Shown in pieces: positions 1 to 9,207 of a stretch of DNA of 64,000 nt. A program made the position numbers and the translations under genes. The stretch's first letter is position 1, and each line of letters opens with the position of its first letter. Below the pieces are notes generated by a model. That model was not told where the DNA came from, ran no database searches, and saw only the letters and a program-made list of their open reading frames with translations. Source of the DNA: Bacillota bacterium. GTDB taxonomy: Bacteria; Bacillota; Clostridia; Lachnospirales; Lachnospiraceae. Location of the stretch: positions 248,001-312,000 of the forward strand of contig JAEZOB010000042.1 in the NCBI GenBank assembly GCA_023414355.1, written 5' to 3'.

Positions 1-618
1 CCAATCCCCAATGCGAAGCATATCATTGGAGGTCAGCTGAAGTCCTGCAATAAAACCAAGGATAGAATCCTTGAATACAAAGGAAAACACAGCTGCCAGG
101 GCTCCTACCCCACCGATTAAGTAGAGCGGATTCTGTTTCATCAGAATACCAATGACGATAATCCCTACTACAATATAAAAAACTATCTTTACGACCTGAA
201 GCAGCCCTTTGATGGGTCTTATCTTAGAAATCGGATAATTTCTATAAATATCGTCTATCGCATCAAGCATAGCTCCGACTACAAATAGGGATATAATACA
301 GATATATACCGCACAGCCCTGCTGGATGTAAACTCTGATATCCTTTGGAAATGCAGTAGAAAAAAGATAAACGATAATTCCGGGTGCAATATTAGTAATC
401 CTGGAGAATACCTTTCGATCATACATGATGGTATCCCACTGATGCTTATTATGATAAATAATTTTCCTCAGGATTCTTAATAGTATATTTTTCAGAAGAA
501 TATTTACCATAATGCAGGTAAGCAGGATGATGACCGCAATAATTGCATAGGAAAGATAGATTTCCAGTTGTTTGTTCAAATTTCTGCCCTCGAGCAGGTC
601 TTTTATATTATCCAGCAT
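1..618 (-). CDS. MscS-family mechanosensitive channel (YbdG/MscM-like), N-terminal part, cut by window edge
   Basis: This is the first 206 codons of a minus-strand gene that runs off the left edge. The start is the ATG at 618, preceded by AAAGGAG. The product has an N-terminal soluble stretch and a first membrane segment (about residues 20-42), then further hydrophobic segments near residues 75-95, 105-120 and 145-165. It ends in a pore-helix and beta-domain entry typical of the family: VGALAAVFSFVFKDSILGF, then residues reading LTSNDMLRIGDW. That motif (KDxxLGxxAGxQ...ND..RIGDW) is characteristic of MscS channels, and the wording is closest to the YbdG/MscM branch, which gates in response to membrane tension under osmotic downshock. 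The C-terminal cytosolic cage lies outside the window. Confidence 0.85.
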   Translation of the reverse strand, partial: MLDNIKDLLEGRNLNKQLEIYLSYAIIAVIILLTCIMVNILLKNILLRILRKIIYHNKHQWDTIMYDRKVFSRITNIAPGIIVYLFSTAFPKDIRVYIQQGCAVYICIISLFVVGAMLDAIDDIYRNYPISKIRPIKGLLQVVKIVFYIVVGIIVIGILMKQNPLYLIGGVGALAAVFSFVFKDSILGFIAGLQLTSNDMLRIGDW

Positions 619-921
619 AATGATTAACTGCTCCTTTACTTGGATTTACCCTTCCTTATTTTACTATTGTTTCATACAACTGTCAAATCTATAACCTATA
701 TCGATTACGGTTATAATCGTGTTATGAAACAGTATTGAAGTCATAGAATCTATGCTTTTTAACTAAAAATTAATGACTGGCAATACGATATATGCTATAA
801 TTATACTATTACTTTGCGGTTTGTTAAGCTATGTACTACTGCTTATTTATTACCGCCAGGCATAAAGTATTGTGTTATATGGAACTATAATTTTAGCAAG
901 ATTAAACAAGGAGGTATTCTC
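619..921. other. Divergent intergenic region between channel gene and P-type ATPase gene
   Basis: This 303-base spacer separates divergent genes. It holds the minus-strand promoter at 658-686. It also holds an inverted repeat ATAACC-N12-GGTTAT (691-714), which could bind a regulator, and a plus-strand TATAAT (796-801) without a good -35 that may serve the ATPase gene. No coding region or known RNA is visible. Confidence 0.4.
658..686 (-). promoter_or_regulatory. Predicted sigma-A promoter of the MscS-family gene
   Basis: Read on the minus strand there is TTGACA (plus 681-686), a 17-base spacer and TAAAAT (plus 658-663), about 40 bases upstream of the ATG at 618. Confidence 0.6.
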
Positions 922-3570
922 ATGTGGTTTTCGAAATCACAAAGTGATGTTGTGAAGGAATTCGGTGTTAATCCTGCCAATGGCCTCTCCGGCACTGAAG
1001 CAAAAGCCCGTCTGGAGAAGTATGGTTTCAATAAGTTAAAGGGAAAGCCGAAGAAAAGCATTATTTCCCTCTTCCTTTCCCAGCTTAAGGATATGCTGAT
1101 CTATGTGCTGCTTGCTGCAGCGGTTATTACTTTTATTATCGGTGAAATCGCCGATTCCGTGATTATAATGCTCGTCATTATACTGAACGCCGTGATCGGT
1201 GTGATACAGGAATATAAGGCTGAGAAAGCAGTAGAAGCTCTCCAGAAGATGACTACACCCAAATCAGTCGTCCGACGAGACGGTAGCATTCAGGAGATCA
1301 ATTCTGAGGAGGTGGTACCCGGAGATATTATTATTCTGGATGCCGGAAGATTCGTACCTGCCGATCTACGACTGATAGAAAGCGCCAATCTGCAAATTGA
1401 AGAATCTGCACTGACCGGTGAATCAGTTCCTACTAATAAGAATGCTTCTGCTATCTTCTCCGATCCCAAGACTCCTGTCGGGGACAAATCCAATATGGCC
1501 TTCTTATCCACCCTTGTTACCTATGGACGTGGCGAAGGTGTCGTTGTCGCTACTGCAATGGATACGGAAATCGGAAAAATTGCTAAAATTCTTGAGGATG
1601 ATAATGAAGAAATGACCCCTCTTCAAAAAAGACTGGATGAACTTGGACGTATTTTAGGTTTTCTTGCCATTGGTATCTGTGCATTGATCTTTATCATTGC
1701 TCTGATTCAAAAGAGAGATCTCTTTGAGATGTTCTTAACTGCAATCAGTCTTGCTGTTGCAGCTATTCCTGAGGGTTTAGCAGCCATTGTGGCAATCGTG
1801 CTTGCTCTAGGTGTCACACGTATGTCTAAGATTAATGCAATTGTGAAGAAGCTTCCGGCTGTTGAGACTTTGGGCTCTGTTAATATCATCTGTTCAGATA
1901 AAACAGGTACTCTCACCCAGAATAAGATGACGGTGGTAAAGCAATATACTTCCGGACATTTGACTGAGGTTCCACAAACCGGCTCCGATATGACAGCTAC
2001 AGTAGAGGAAGCTCAGCTGATTACCTCTCTGGTTCTCTGTTCCGATGCCACCTATGAGAATGGTCAGGGAACAGGTGATCCTACCGAGATCGCGCTTATC
2101 ATCCTTGGTGATAAGTATAATCTGACCAGAGCGAATTTAAACAGCAGTCAGAAAAGAGTTTCTGAAAATCCCTTTGATTCTGATCGAAAGCTCATGTCCA
2201 CTCTGAATGTCCGGGACCAAGGTTACCGGGTCCATACCAAAGGTGCGATTGATAATATTCTCAAGTTATCAACTTCTGCTTTGGTAGATGGTAAGGTCGT
2301 TCCATTGACAGAAGAATTAAAGAGGGATTACCTTCGTATCACGGAGCAAATGTCCGATGAGGCACTTCGTGTACTCGGTGTTGCGTATAAGGATACAACT
2401 GAACTTCTTGATCCTAAGGATATGGAGAAAGATCTGACCATCCTTGGTCTCGTTGGAATGATTGATCCGCCGAGATTAGAAGTAAAGGACTCTATCGCAG
2501 AAGCAATTCGTGCCGGTATCCGCCCGATTATGATAACCGGCGATCACAAGAATACCGCTGTTGCCATTGCGAAGGAGCTTGGAATAGCTGAAACCATTGA
2601 GCAAAGCATTACAGGTGCTGAGATTGACGAACTGCCCGACGAAGACTTTGCTTCCCATATTAATCATTACAGGGTATTTGCAAGAGTATCTCCTGAGCAT
2701 AAGGTTAAGATCGTCCGTGCTTTTAAATCACAGGGAAATATCGTATCAATGACGGGAGATGGTGTAAATGATGCTCCTTCCCTGAAATATGCGGATATCG
2801 GTGTTGCGATGGGTATTACCGGTACAGATGTTGCCAAGGGTGCCAGCGATATGATATTAACAGATGATAATTTTACTACGATCGTTCATGCAATCGAAGA
2901 AGGACGAAATATTTATAACAATATCAAGAAATCCGTTATCTTCCTACTTTCCTGTAACTTAGGAGAAGTGATTGCAATTTTCGTCTCCATCCTTCTTAAC
3001 TGGCCAGTGCCACTCATCGCCACACAGATTCTATGGGTAAACCTTATTACAGACTCACTGCCGGCAATTGCTCTGGGTATCGATCCCGGTGATAAGGATG
3101 TAATGAAGCAGCAGCCGCGTAATCCGAAGGAAAGCTTCTTTGCTCGTGGAGCAGGAGCCAGAGCAGTCATTGGCGGAGCTTTGATCGGTATCTTTACTCT
3201 GATTGCCTTTTATTACGGTCTGTGGGAGCATGGCTATACGCTCGGTGCTGGCGCGGTACCCGAGGAGGCACTCCCCTATGCCAGAACTATGGCCTTTGTG
3301 GTATTGGCAGCTTCACAGCTGTTCTATTCCCTGTCTATGCGTAACTTCAAGAAGTCCATCGTTAAAATAGGTGTATTCAGCAATAAAATACTTATCCTGG
3401 CTATTGTTGTAGGTATTCTGTTGCAGTTAGTTGTGATCTCTATTCCCTTCCTGGCAAATGCCTTTGGAGTTCATAATTTAAGCCTTGCAGATTGGGGTAT
3501 CGTAATTGCCTTCTCATTGATCCCTCTTCTGGCAAATGAAATCATAAAACACTTTTCCAAGAAGTCTTAG
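922..3570 (+). CDS. P-type Ca2+-transporting ATPase (type II, SERCA-like)
   Basis: The product is an 882-residue cation-pumping ATPase of the plasma membrane, most likely exporting Ca2+. The start is the ATG at 922, chosen because AAGGAGGT lies 7 bases upstream; an in-frame ATG at 814 has no such site. Visible parts are an N-terminal cation-ATPase domain, the actuator-loop TGES at residues 165-168, and the membrane helix PEGL motif (IPEGLAAIVAIV) of calcium pumps. The phosphorylation loop is CSDKTGTLTQ with Asp326. The hinge MTGDGVNDAPS and a C-terminal group of membrane helices follow. Length and motif order match PMCA/SERCA-type bacterial pumps (YloB, LMCA1). Substrate specificity is inferred from family resemblance. 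The gene is monocistronic and ends at a strong hairpin. Confidence 0.93.
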   Translation: MWFSKSQSDVVKEFGVNPANGLSGTEAKARLEKYGFNKLKGKPKKSIISLFLSQLKDMLIYVLLAAAVITFIIGEIADSVIIMLVIILNAVIGVIQEYKAEKAVEALQKMTTPKSVVRRDGSIQEINSEEVVPGDIIILDAGRFVPADLRLIESANLQIEESALTGESVPTNKNASAIFSDPKTPVGDKSNMAFLSTLVTYGRGEGVVVATAMDTEIGKIAKILEDDNEEMTPLQKRLDELGRILGFLAIGICALIFIIALIQKRDLFEMFLTAISLAVAAIPEGLAAIVAIVLALGVTRMSKINAIVKKLPAVETLGSVNIICSDKTGTLTQNKMTVVKQYTSGHLTEVPQTGSDMTATVEEAQLITSLVLCSDATYENGQGTGDPTEIALIILGDKYNLTRANLNSSQKRVSENPFDSDRKLMSTLNVRDQGYRVHTKGAIDNILKLSTSALVDGKVVPLTEELKRDYLRITEQMSDEALRVLGVAYKDTTELLDPKDMEKDLTILGLVGMIDPPRLEVKDSIAEAIRAGIRPIMITGDHKNTAVAIAKELGIAETIEQSITGAEIDELPDEDFASHINHYRVFARVSPEHKVKIVRAFKSQGNIVSMTGDGVNDAPSLKYADIGVAMGITGTDVAKGASDMILTDDNFTTIVHAIEEGRNIYNNIKKSVIFLLSCNLGEVIAIFVSILLNWPVPLIATQILWVNLITDSLPAIALGIDPGDKDVMKQQPRNPKESFFARGAGARAVIGGALIGIFTLIAFYYGLWEHGYTLGAGAVPEEALPYARTMAFVVLAASQLFYSLSMRNFKKSIVKIGVFSNKILILAIVVGILLQLVVISIPFLANAFGVHNLSLADWGIVIAFSLIPLLANEIIKHFSKKS

Positions 3571-3661
3571 TGTGGGACTGTTGAAATTACCTTACTCTGT
3601 TGCTCTAGGGAGTATTTATTTACAGTTCCACCTGCTACATTTGTGACGTTTCGATCGCATA

Positions 3662-3734
3662 GAAAACGGACTAGCATTCTTCCCACCATATCGAGTTTAT
3701 GAGCATATGGTGGTGAGAAAGCTAGTCCGTTTTC
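3662..3734. terminator. Long bidirectional terminator between convergent genes
   Basis: A 30-base arm (3662-3691) pairs almost perfectly with 3705-3734 around a 13-base loop. The outer part GAAAACGGACTAGC pairs with GCTAGTCCGTTTTC. A T-rich tract follows on the plus strand, and an A-rich flank on the other side gives Us on the minus strand. It lies between the ATPase gene and ndk. Confidence 0.85.
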
Positions 3735-3790
3735 TCTTTTAATATATTATATTGTCGTATCAAATCCCCAAAATTAACTTTGCAACATGA

Positions 3791-4207
3791 TTAATTATCG
3801 TAACGTATCAAATCTCTCCAGATTTCAATCTCATTCTGTGCTGCTTCGGCAGATTCTGAGCCATGAACCGCATTTCTTGTGATGGTTTCTCCGAACATGT
3901 ACCTTATAGTACCCGGCCTTGCTTTCATCGGATTAGTGGCGCCATTAATCTCCCTGACAATCTCAACCACATTCTCTCCTTCAAGAATTAGCACTTCAAC
4001 CTCGGAAGAAGACATGAACGCTACTAATTCTTCAAAGAAATCCTTGCCTACATGAGCCTCATAATGCTTCTCCAACACTTCTCTTGTCGGTAACACCCGA
4101 TGCGCGTGAATGATCTCCAATCGGTTATCTTCATAAATAGATATAATCTTACCTACTAACTTTTTCTTCACTGCCTCCGGCTTAATGATTACTAGTGTCT
4201 TTTCCAT
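3791..4207 (-). CDS. ndk: Nucleoside diphosphate kinase
   Basis: A 138-residue cytosolic enzyme that transfers the gamma phosphate of ATP to (d)NDPs through a phosphohistidine. The catalytic histidine is His115 in TRNAVHGSES, and the substrate-contacting lysine is in IIKPEAVKKK near the N-terminus. Length is normal for the short bacterial form. GAAAGGTG lies about 8 bases before the ATG. It stands alone between the terminator and the ABC exporter genes, and a TATAAT about 65 bases upstream suggests its own promoter. Confidence 0.95.
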   Translation of the reverse strand: MEKTLVIIKPEAVKKKLVGKIISIYEDNRLEIIHAHRVLPTREVLEKHYEAHVGKDFFEELVAFMSSSEVEVLILEGENVVEIVREINGATNPMKARPGTIRYMFGETITRNAVHGSESAEAAQNEIEIWRDLIRYDN

Positions 4208-4338
4208 AAATTCAGCACCTTTCGATTGATAGATTTTTCCTTTTCCTCAGTATAGGATTATATACACGTTCAAATACTGCCAAATTCATATTTCATTTCT
4301 ATTATAATACAGAAACATTAAAACAAAAAGTTAAAAAT

Positions 4339-6633
4339 CTACTCAACGCCCTTCAACGAGCTCACCATATCAATATTCTTTAAACGCTTTGAAAATACTC
4401 TGTTCACCAGCACAGAGACCGATAAGGTGCCTAAGATACAGTATATAAAGGAACTGACATTAATTATAACCATGAAATCCAGTACTTCGCCCATAAACTG
4501 AAATATATAATAAATAATCCATATGCCTATGGGGATTCCCGGCAGAATACCGATCACCGTTAACCAGATATTCTGTGTCAACAACAGCCTTCGAAGCTTT
4601 CCTGTTTTAAAGCCCATAACTTTGAGGGTGGAAAGCTCTCTCTGCCGCTCGGTGAAGGAAAGAACTCCAAGATTATAGATTACGACTACTGCCAAAAGGA
4701 CTGCAGCTGCCATCAAAGTATAAACCATAGTATTCATCGCATTGGCAAGCGTGTCATAACTATCTATCATGTCCTCCTTCGTTGAAATCTTTGATACGCC
4801 CGCATCCTTGGTGGAAATCCTGCTTGCTGCAGAAGCATCATTTGTTAGAAGCGCTGTAGGAAGATAGGTAAAGCCATATTCTTCATAACAGGTCTGTGAC
4901 ATGGTGATTCCTTGTGAGAACGGAGTTCTGTAGATTGCTCCTATGGTAGAGGTAATCCACTTATCATATCCGGTTGGTCGCCATGTAACCTCGTCACCTA
5001 TCTTCACTTCTAGATTCTTTGCCATTTTATAACTCATTGAGATTTGATCTTTGGGAAGCTGAACCAGCTTTCTTTTTGCATTCACAAATTGCATCAGTGT
5101 CAGCTTATCCTCAGTAATCAAAAGCTCTCCGCTTTTCTTTAATTGGTTCGCTTTTAACTCAACTCCTGCTTCCCTGATACTTTCTGCATCAATCCTATGC
5201 TTCAGCTCTTCAATCTGTTCCTTGGAAGTATCACTTTTCAGTTCCACGCAATACTGATACCTGTTTAGAACCTTATAATTCCAGTCCACGATGGAATCCA
5301 TCGTATCCTGCAATCCAAAAGCACAGATCAGTAAGGCAGAGCAACCGAGAATTCCTGCGATCGCCATGAGGGAACGTCCTTTGCATCGGATCACATCACG
5401 AAGATTCCATTGAGAATGAAAGCTCATCCTTTTCCAGAGACTCATTTTGTCTAACAAACTGTGCTTCACAGCTCTGGGTGCCTTAGGCCGCAGGCTTTGC
5501 GCCGAAGTATCCTTAAGTACCAGACGGCAAGTCAGATACGTAGTAAAGGTGCAGGTAGCAATGGTTCCGATTACCATATACAGCACTGATATCGGAATAA
5601 CTGCTTTCCATTCCGGGATTGTAAAGACAGTCTGCATTGCTCCATAGAACAGATAAGGCAGAAGCATAGGGCCAATCAATGCTCCGGCGAAGGAGCCTGC
5701 GATACTGATCCACAAACTATAACTAATATAATGCCATAAAATACGGCGTCTTTTAAAGCCGACTGCCTTCAATATACCGATGAGCGTTCTCTGATTATTC
5801 ACCAGCCTGGACATGGTAGTTACAATTGTCAGCACTGCCACGGCCAGGAAAATAAACGGAAAGATATGACCTATCGCCTGATGTTCCTTCATTTCCTCGT
5901 TGAACTGTACATAGCTGGGCATACTGCTCCGTTTTATCAAGGCGATGTATTTACCGTCAAGTGCAGCATCAATTCTATTCTCCAGATCTATATTTACTTC
6001 CTGCTTTGTTGTTAATAAAAGCTCGTTATACGTGATTGGAAGTTCGTTAGGGAAAGCCTGACAGGACAGAATACCATAACCATAATTACCACGGATGGGA
6101 ACGATATCGTCTTCGCCTGCACTATAGACATATTCCGGGCTCATGACCAGCCCTCGAATGGTCTTTTCTAGGGTCATCGTATCTATTTGAAAGGAAATCT
6201 GATCTCCTATCATAAGTCCCTTGGCCTCCGCAAATCTACTGTCAAGCCACACACCCTCCTTATCTTGTATTGAAAACTCCTCGCCCTCCACGAGATAAAA
6301 ACGAGAGATATTATAATCTTCCACAAAGTGTAGCTTGATGGTAGGACGATTACTGAAATCACCAACGCTTTTTAACGTCAGTCTCCGTTCAACATCAGTA
6401 ACCCCTTCAACCTCAGACACTTTTTTAGTCGTCTCTTCAGTAAAACCGGTACCATAGATCCATGCATCTGCAAATTCCGTATCAGTATAAAAACGATCCG
6501 CGGTGACTACCAAGCCGTTTCCTTCGCTGCATACACCGGAATAGATGAAAACACCTAGAAATGCCAGCAAAAAAATACTGATAAACTGAGTTTTGTTATA
6601 CTTCATATCACGCAGCATTTTACGAAAGAGCAT
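4339..6633 (-). CDS. ABC transporter permease with two FtsX/MacB-type domains
   Basis: A 764-residue membrane protein. The ATG at 6633 overlaps the TGA of the upstream ATPase gene (TGATG), so the two are translationally coupled. One N-terminal helix (about residues 15-32) is followed by a large extracytoplasmic region. A block of four-helix FtsX type lies near residues 255-375, a second single helix near 420-440, another extracytoplasmic region, and a final FtsX block near 640-755. This duplicated FtsX layout is that of large clostridial exporters that handle peptides, lipids or antimicrobials. No substrate can be named from sequence. The divergent TetR gene and paired operators suggest inducible export of a toxic compound. 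Confidence 0.85.
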   Translation of the reverse strand: MLFRKMLRDMKYNKTQFISIFLLAFLGVFIYSGVCSEGNGLVVTADRFYTDTEFADAWIYGTGFTEETTKKVSEVEGVTDVERRLTLKSVGDFSNRPTIKLHFVEDYNISRFYLVEGEEFSIQDKEGVWLDSRFAEAKGLMIGDQISFQIDTMTLEKTIRGLVMSPEYVYSAGEDDIVPIRGNYGYGILSCQAFPNELPITYNELLLTTKQEVNIDLENRIDAALDGKYIALIKRSSMPSYVQFNEEMKEHQAIGHIFPFIFLAVAVLTIVTTMSRLVNNQRTLIGILKAVGFKRRRILWHYISYSLWISIAGSFAGALIGPMLLPYLFYGAMQTVFTIPEWKAVIPISVLYMVIGTIATCTFTTYLTCRLVLKDTSAQSLRPKAPRAVKHSLLDKMSLWKRMSFHSQWNLRDVIRCKGRSLMAIAGILGCSALLICAFGLQDTMDSIVDWNYKVLNRYQYCVELKSDTSKEQIEELKHRIDAESIREAGVELKANQLKKSGELLITEDKLTLMQFVNAKRKLVQLPKDQISMSYKMAKNLEVKIGDEVTWRPTGYDKWITSTIGAIYRTPFSQGITMSQTCYEEYGFTYLPTALLTNDASAASRISTKDAGVSKISTKEDMIDSYDTLANAMNTMVYTLMAAAVLLAVVVIYNLGVLSFTERQRELSTLKVMGFKTGKLRRLLLTQNIWLTVIGILPGIPIGIWIIYYIFQFMGEVLDFMVIINVSSFIYCILGTLSVSVLVNRVFSKRLKNIDMVSSLKGVE

Positions 6634-7334
6634 CACCAATTCACCTCACTTACATCCTTGGGAGTGTCATTCCTTGTCACCTCAGTAATCCTTCCGTTCT
6701 TAATTCTGATGACCTTGTCTGCCGTATCTGCCAAAATCGCATTATGGGATACTATAATTACTGTTTTATTATTCTCGCGACAGAGCTTCTGTAGCAGACT
6801 TAATATAACAACACCGGTCTCCGAATCAAGTGCACCAGTGGGTTCATCGCAAAGTAGCATCACAGGATTTTTGCAGACTGCTCTGGCTATGGATACCCGC
6901 TGCTGCTCTCCTCCCGATAATTGTGAAGGGAATTGATTCAAATGCTCCTTTAAGCCGACAGTTTCAAGAACCTTAGCAGCATCCATCGAGTTTTTAGTAA
7001 TTTCTTTTGTCAATGCTACATTTTCCAATGCTGTCAGGCTTGGAATCAGGTTATAGAACTGAAATACGAAGCCAACATTGCTGGCACGATATTCTGTAAG
7101 CTCATCATCACTGTATTTCGTAATATTCTTACCATTGATAATAATGTCGCCGGAACTAGCGAAATCCATACCTCCCAGCAGATTTAATAAGGTAGATTTT
7201 CCAGCTCCGCTCGGTCCAAGGATAACGACAAATTCTCCCTCCTTGATCGTAAAGTTGATACTGTCTACAGCTAACAGCTTACTCTGCCCCATATCATACT
7301 CTTTGGTTACGTTTCTAAACTCAATCAAACTCAT
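6633..7334 (-). CDS. ABC transporter ATP-binding protein (MacB/LolD type)
   Basis: A 233-residue ATPase partner of the FtsX-type permease. It carries Walker A GPSGAGKST, the signature LSGGEQQRV, Walker B VMLLCDEPTGAL and the H-loop VSHN. The ATG at 7334 (MSLIEFRNVTKEY) is chosen because it matches family N-termini and follows AGGGGAG, although the spacing is short; an in-frame ATG exists at 7397. It is the first gene of a two-gene operon divergent from the TetR gene. Confidence 0.9.
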   Translation of the reverse strand: MSLIEFRNVTKEYDMGQSKLLAVDSINFTIKEGEFVVILGPSGAGKSTLLNLLGGMDFASSGDIIINGKNITKYSDDELTEYRASNVGFVFQFYNLIPSLTALENVALTKEITKNSMDAAKVLETVGLKEHLNQFPSQLSGGEQQRVSIARAVCKNPVMLLCDEPTGALDSETGVVILSLLQKLCRENNKTVIIVSHNAILADTADKVIRIKNGRITEVTRNDTPKDVSEVNW

Positions 7335-7430
7335 AAACTCCCCTGCCTTTCTACTTATTTCACATATTGTGCTGTTGCGAATAATCCGCTGATACATACC
7401 TTCTTGTATCAGTTATCTATAATGTGAACT

Positions 7431-7506
7431 TGAAATACGTTTCATGTTTAATTTATTATATGTTATAGTTTCTCATGTGTCAATATATTATGAAACATAT
7501 TTCATA
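7431..7506. promoter_or_regulatory. Two palindromic TetR-type operators in the divergent exporter/regulator region
   Basis: Two copies of the same inverted repeat occur: TGAAATACGTTTCA (7431-7444) and TATGAAACATATTTCATA (7489-7506). Both have TGAAA-N4-TTTCA arms, and the second extends to seven matching bases per arm. They lie between the divergent ABC exporter and TetR genes, where such a repressor would control both directions. Binding by this TetR protein is inference. Confidence 0.65.
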
Positions 7507-7591
7507 TTCATTTTTTATACAATTTTTTAAGGTAAGGTTGACGAAATAGATTTTAATAACTATAATCATCATAGATAAGGAGGTTTACCCC

Positions 7592-8197
7592 ATGGGAAAT
7601 CAACAGATACGCATGCCTATACAACAGCGTTCCATAGAGAAAAGAAACAAAATCATAGATGCCGGATATCAGCTTTTTTGCGAAAAGGGTTATCATAATA
7701 CGAACACCGCCGAGATCGCAAGTCTTGCAGGTGTATCTACCGGTATTGTATATAATTATTTTAGAGACAAGAAAGATATCTTCCTTTATGTGATTGAAAC
7801 ATACGAGAAAAGTATTACTGCTCCAATCTATGATTTAATCGCAAAGCTTGAGAAACCGCTTGATCTGCCATCCACTCTGAAGGCCGGTATCATGAGCTTG
7901 ATTAGGTCCCACACGATGAACAAATCGGTTCATGAGGAGATGCAGGCGCTCTCCCACACAGATGATGAAATCAGCAAGCTATTCTGTAATTATCAATCTA
8001 ATATTGCCTCTGATATTGTAAGAATAATGGCAGAAAATGATTTACATCCTACAAATGCATATGAGAAAGCTCATCTGATTATCGATATCATCGATAACTT
8101 AAGTCATGAAATTGTTTATCACCAGCATGAATATCTTAATTATGATGTGATGACGGACGTAGCGATCAACGCAATCGTTGATATGATTACCAGCTGA
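7592..8197 (+). CDS. TetR/AcrR-family transcriptional regulator
   Basis: A 201-residue regulator. The N-terminal helix-turn-helix runs from about residue 15 to 60 (IIDAGYQLFCEKGYHNTNTA, then EIASLAGVSTGIVYNYFRDK). The rest is an all-helical ligand-binding and dimerisation domain with no recognisable ligand signature. AAGGAGG sits 9 bases before the ATG. It is divergent from the ABC exporter, with two matching palindromes between them, so it probably represses the exporter and itself. The crcB genes start shortly downstream on the same strand. Confidence 0.9.
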   Translation: MGNQQIRMPIQQRSIEKRNKIIDAGYQLFCEKGYHNTNTAEIASLAGVSTGIVYNYFRDKKDIFLYVIETYEKSITAPIYDLIAKLEKPLDLPSTLKAGIMSLIRSHTMNKSVHEEMQALSHTDDEISKLFCNYQSNIASDIVRIMAENDLHPTNAYEKAHLIIDIIDNLSHEIVYHQHEYLNYDVMTDVAINAIVDMITS

Positions 8198-8262
8198 CCT
8201 TTTTCCATTTGCTCAAGCACAAAAAAGCAGTAAACCGAACTCTATTCTATATTAATAAGGAC

Positions 8263-8649
8263 GTGAAACCGACGAAGAAATATATATTAATTGGCCTTAT
8301 GGGTATTGCGGGAGCCCTATGCAGATACTTTATTTCCCTGCTATTCCAGGGTGTGTATCCCTGGGGAACGCTTTTGGTTAACATCCTCGGATGTCTGCTG
8401 TTACCTTTCCTTTTTATCTTTATCCGTGAGCTTGGATTTTTTTCAGATGATCTGGTAAATGCAATGGGAACAGGTTTTGTCGGGGCATTTACCACCTTTT
8501 CCTCCTTTTCTGTTGAGATAGTAAAACTGATTGATAATAAGCAAATTATATATGCAATATTTTACCTGCTTGCCAGTACTACAGGTGGTCTGCTTGCAGC
8601 CTATATCAGTGTCACATTCAGCAATTTTGCAATAAAGAGATTTATATAA
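8263..8649 (+). CDS. crcB: CrcB/Fluc fluoride ion channel, subunit 1
   Basis: A four-helix membrane protein that lets F- leave the cell. Family signatures are GALCRY in helix 1, the conserved Asn in NILGCLLLPF (helix 2) and the GFVGAFTTFSSFSVE segment of helix 3 with its Phe box. The start is uncertain. The GTG at 8263 gives a 128-residue protein of normal length but has AAGGA only one base away; an in-frame TTG at 8209 would add 18 residues without a visible ribosome site. A second crcB follows, a layout seen where two homologues form one antiparallel heterodimer. Confidence 0.85.
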   Translation: MKPTKKYILIGLMGIAGALCRYFISLLFQGVYPWGTLLVNILGCLLLPFLFIFIRELGFFSDDLVNAMGTGFVGAFTTFSSFSVEIVKLIDNKQIIYAIFYLLASTTGGLLAAYISVTFSNFAIKRFI

Positions 8650-8716
8650 CAGGATTCTTTCAGATAAATACGTTTGGATAAGCAGATTTTTGCATTAAGA
8701 GATGGGAGGAAATATA

Positions 8717-9067
8717 TTGTTAGTAAATTGTATCCTTGTAGGTCTCGGAGGAGGATTGGGTGCCATTCTGCGAGCTTCTATATCAAATTTCATGAAAAGA
8801 TACTGGAACGGTCATTTTCCTCTAGCCACATTTCTGATTAATATAATAGGCTCCTTTCTTCTGGGTCTCTTAATTCAGCATCAGTCTGGAGTATATGTAA
8901 GATTATTGATTGGAACCGGCATATTGGGAGGTTTCACCACCTTTTCTACCTTTCATTACGAGACCTTCCATCTACTCCGAAGTGATAAGAAGATCACTGC
9001 GATTCTATATTATCTGCTTTCACTTATTTTCGGTCTGGCAGCCGCATGGGCAGGTATTTCCATATGA
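8717..9067 (+). CDS. crcB: CrcB/Fluc fluoride ion channel, subunit 2
   Basis: A second, 116-residue CrcB homologue with GAILRASIS (helix 1), NIIGSFLLGLL (helix 2) and GILGGFTTFSTFHYE (helix 3). The TTG at 8717 is preferred because GGAGG (8705-8709) lies 7 bases upstream; the ATG at 8702 overlaps that ribosome site and would add five residues. It differs clearly from subunit 1, which fits a heterodimeric channel. No fluoride riboswitch motif was seen upstream of either gene. Confidence 0.87.
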   Translation: MLVNCILVGLGGGLGAILRASISNFMKRYWNGHFPLATFLINIIGSFLLGLLIQHQSGVYVRLLIGTGILGGFTTFSTFHYETFHLLRSDKKITAILYYLLSLIFGLAAAWAGISI

Positions 9068-9123
9068 TAATTGCGCCGTTCTGTTCGGACAAGGAATGAC
9101 TATAAACAATGTTTTATGAATAA

Positions 9124-9175
9124 GAAACCCTCCCGGAGACCGAATACCTAATGTTCGGACCACTGGGAGGGTTTC
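9124..9175. terminator. Bidirectional terminator after crcB genes
   Basis: GAAACCCTCCC (9124-9134) pairs with GGGAGGGTTTC (9165-9175), with inner CCGAA/TTCGG pairing. It lies between the convergent crcB and MerR genes. Confidence 0.85.
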
Positions 9176-9207
9176 CTTGTTTCTTATCGTTAACTTTTGG
9201 GGTTATG

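Noticed and set aside
7507..8720. Fluoride riboswitch near crcB
   Set aside because: No match to the conserved pseudoknot sequence was seen by eye; a covariance search would settle it.
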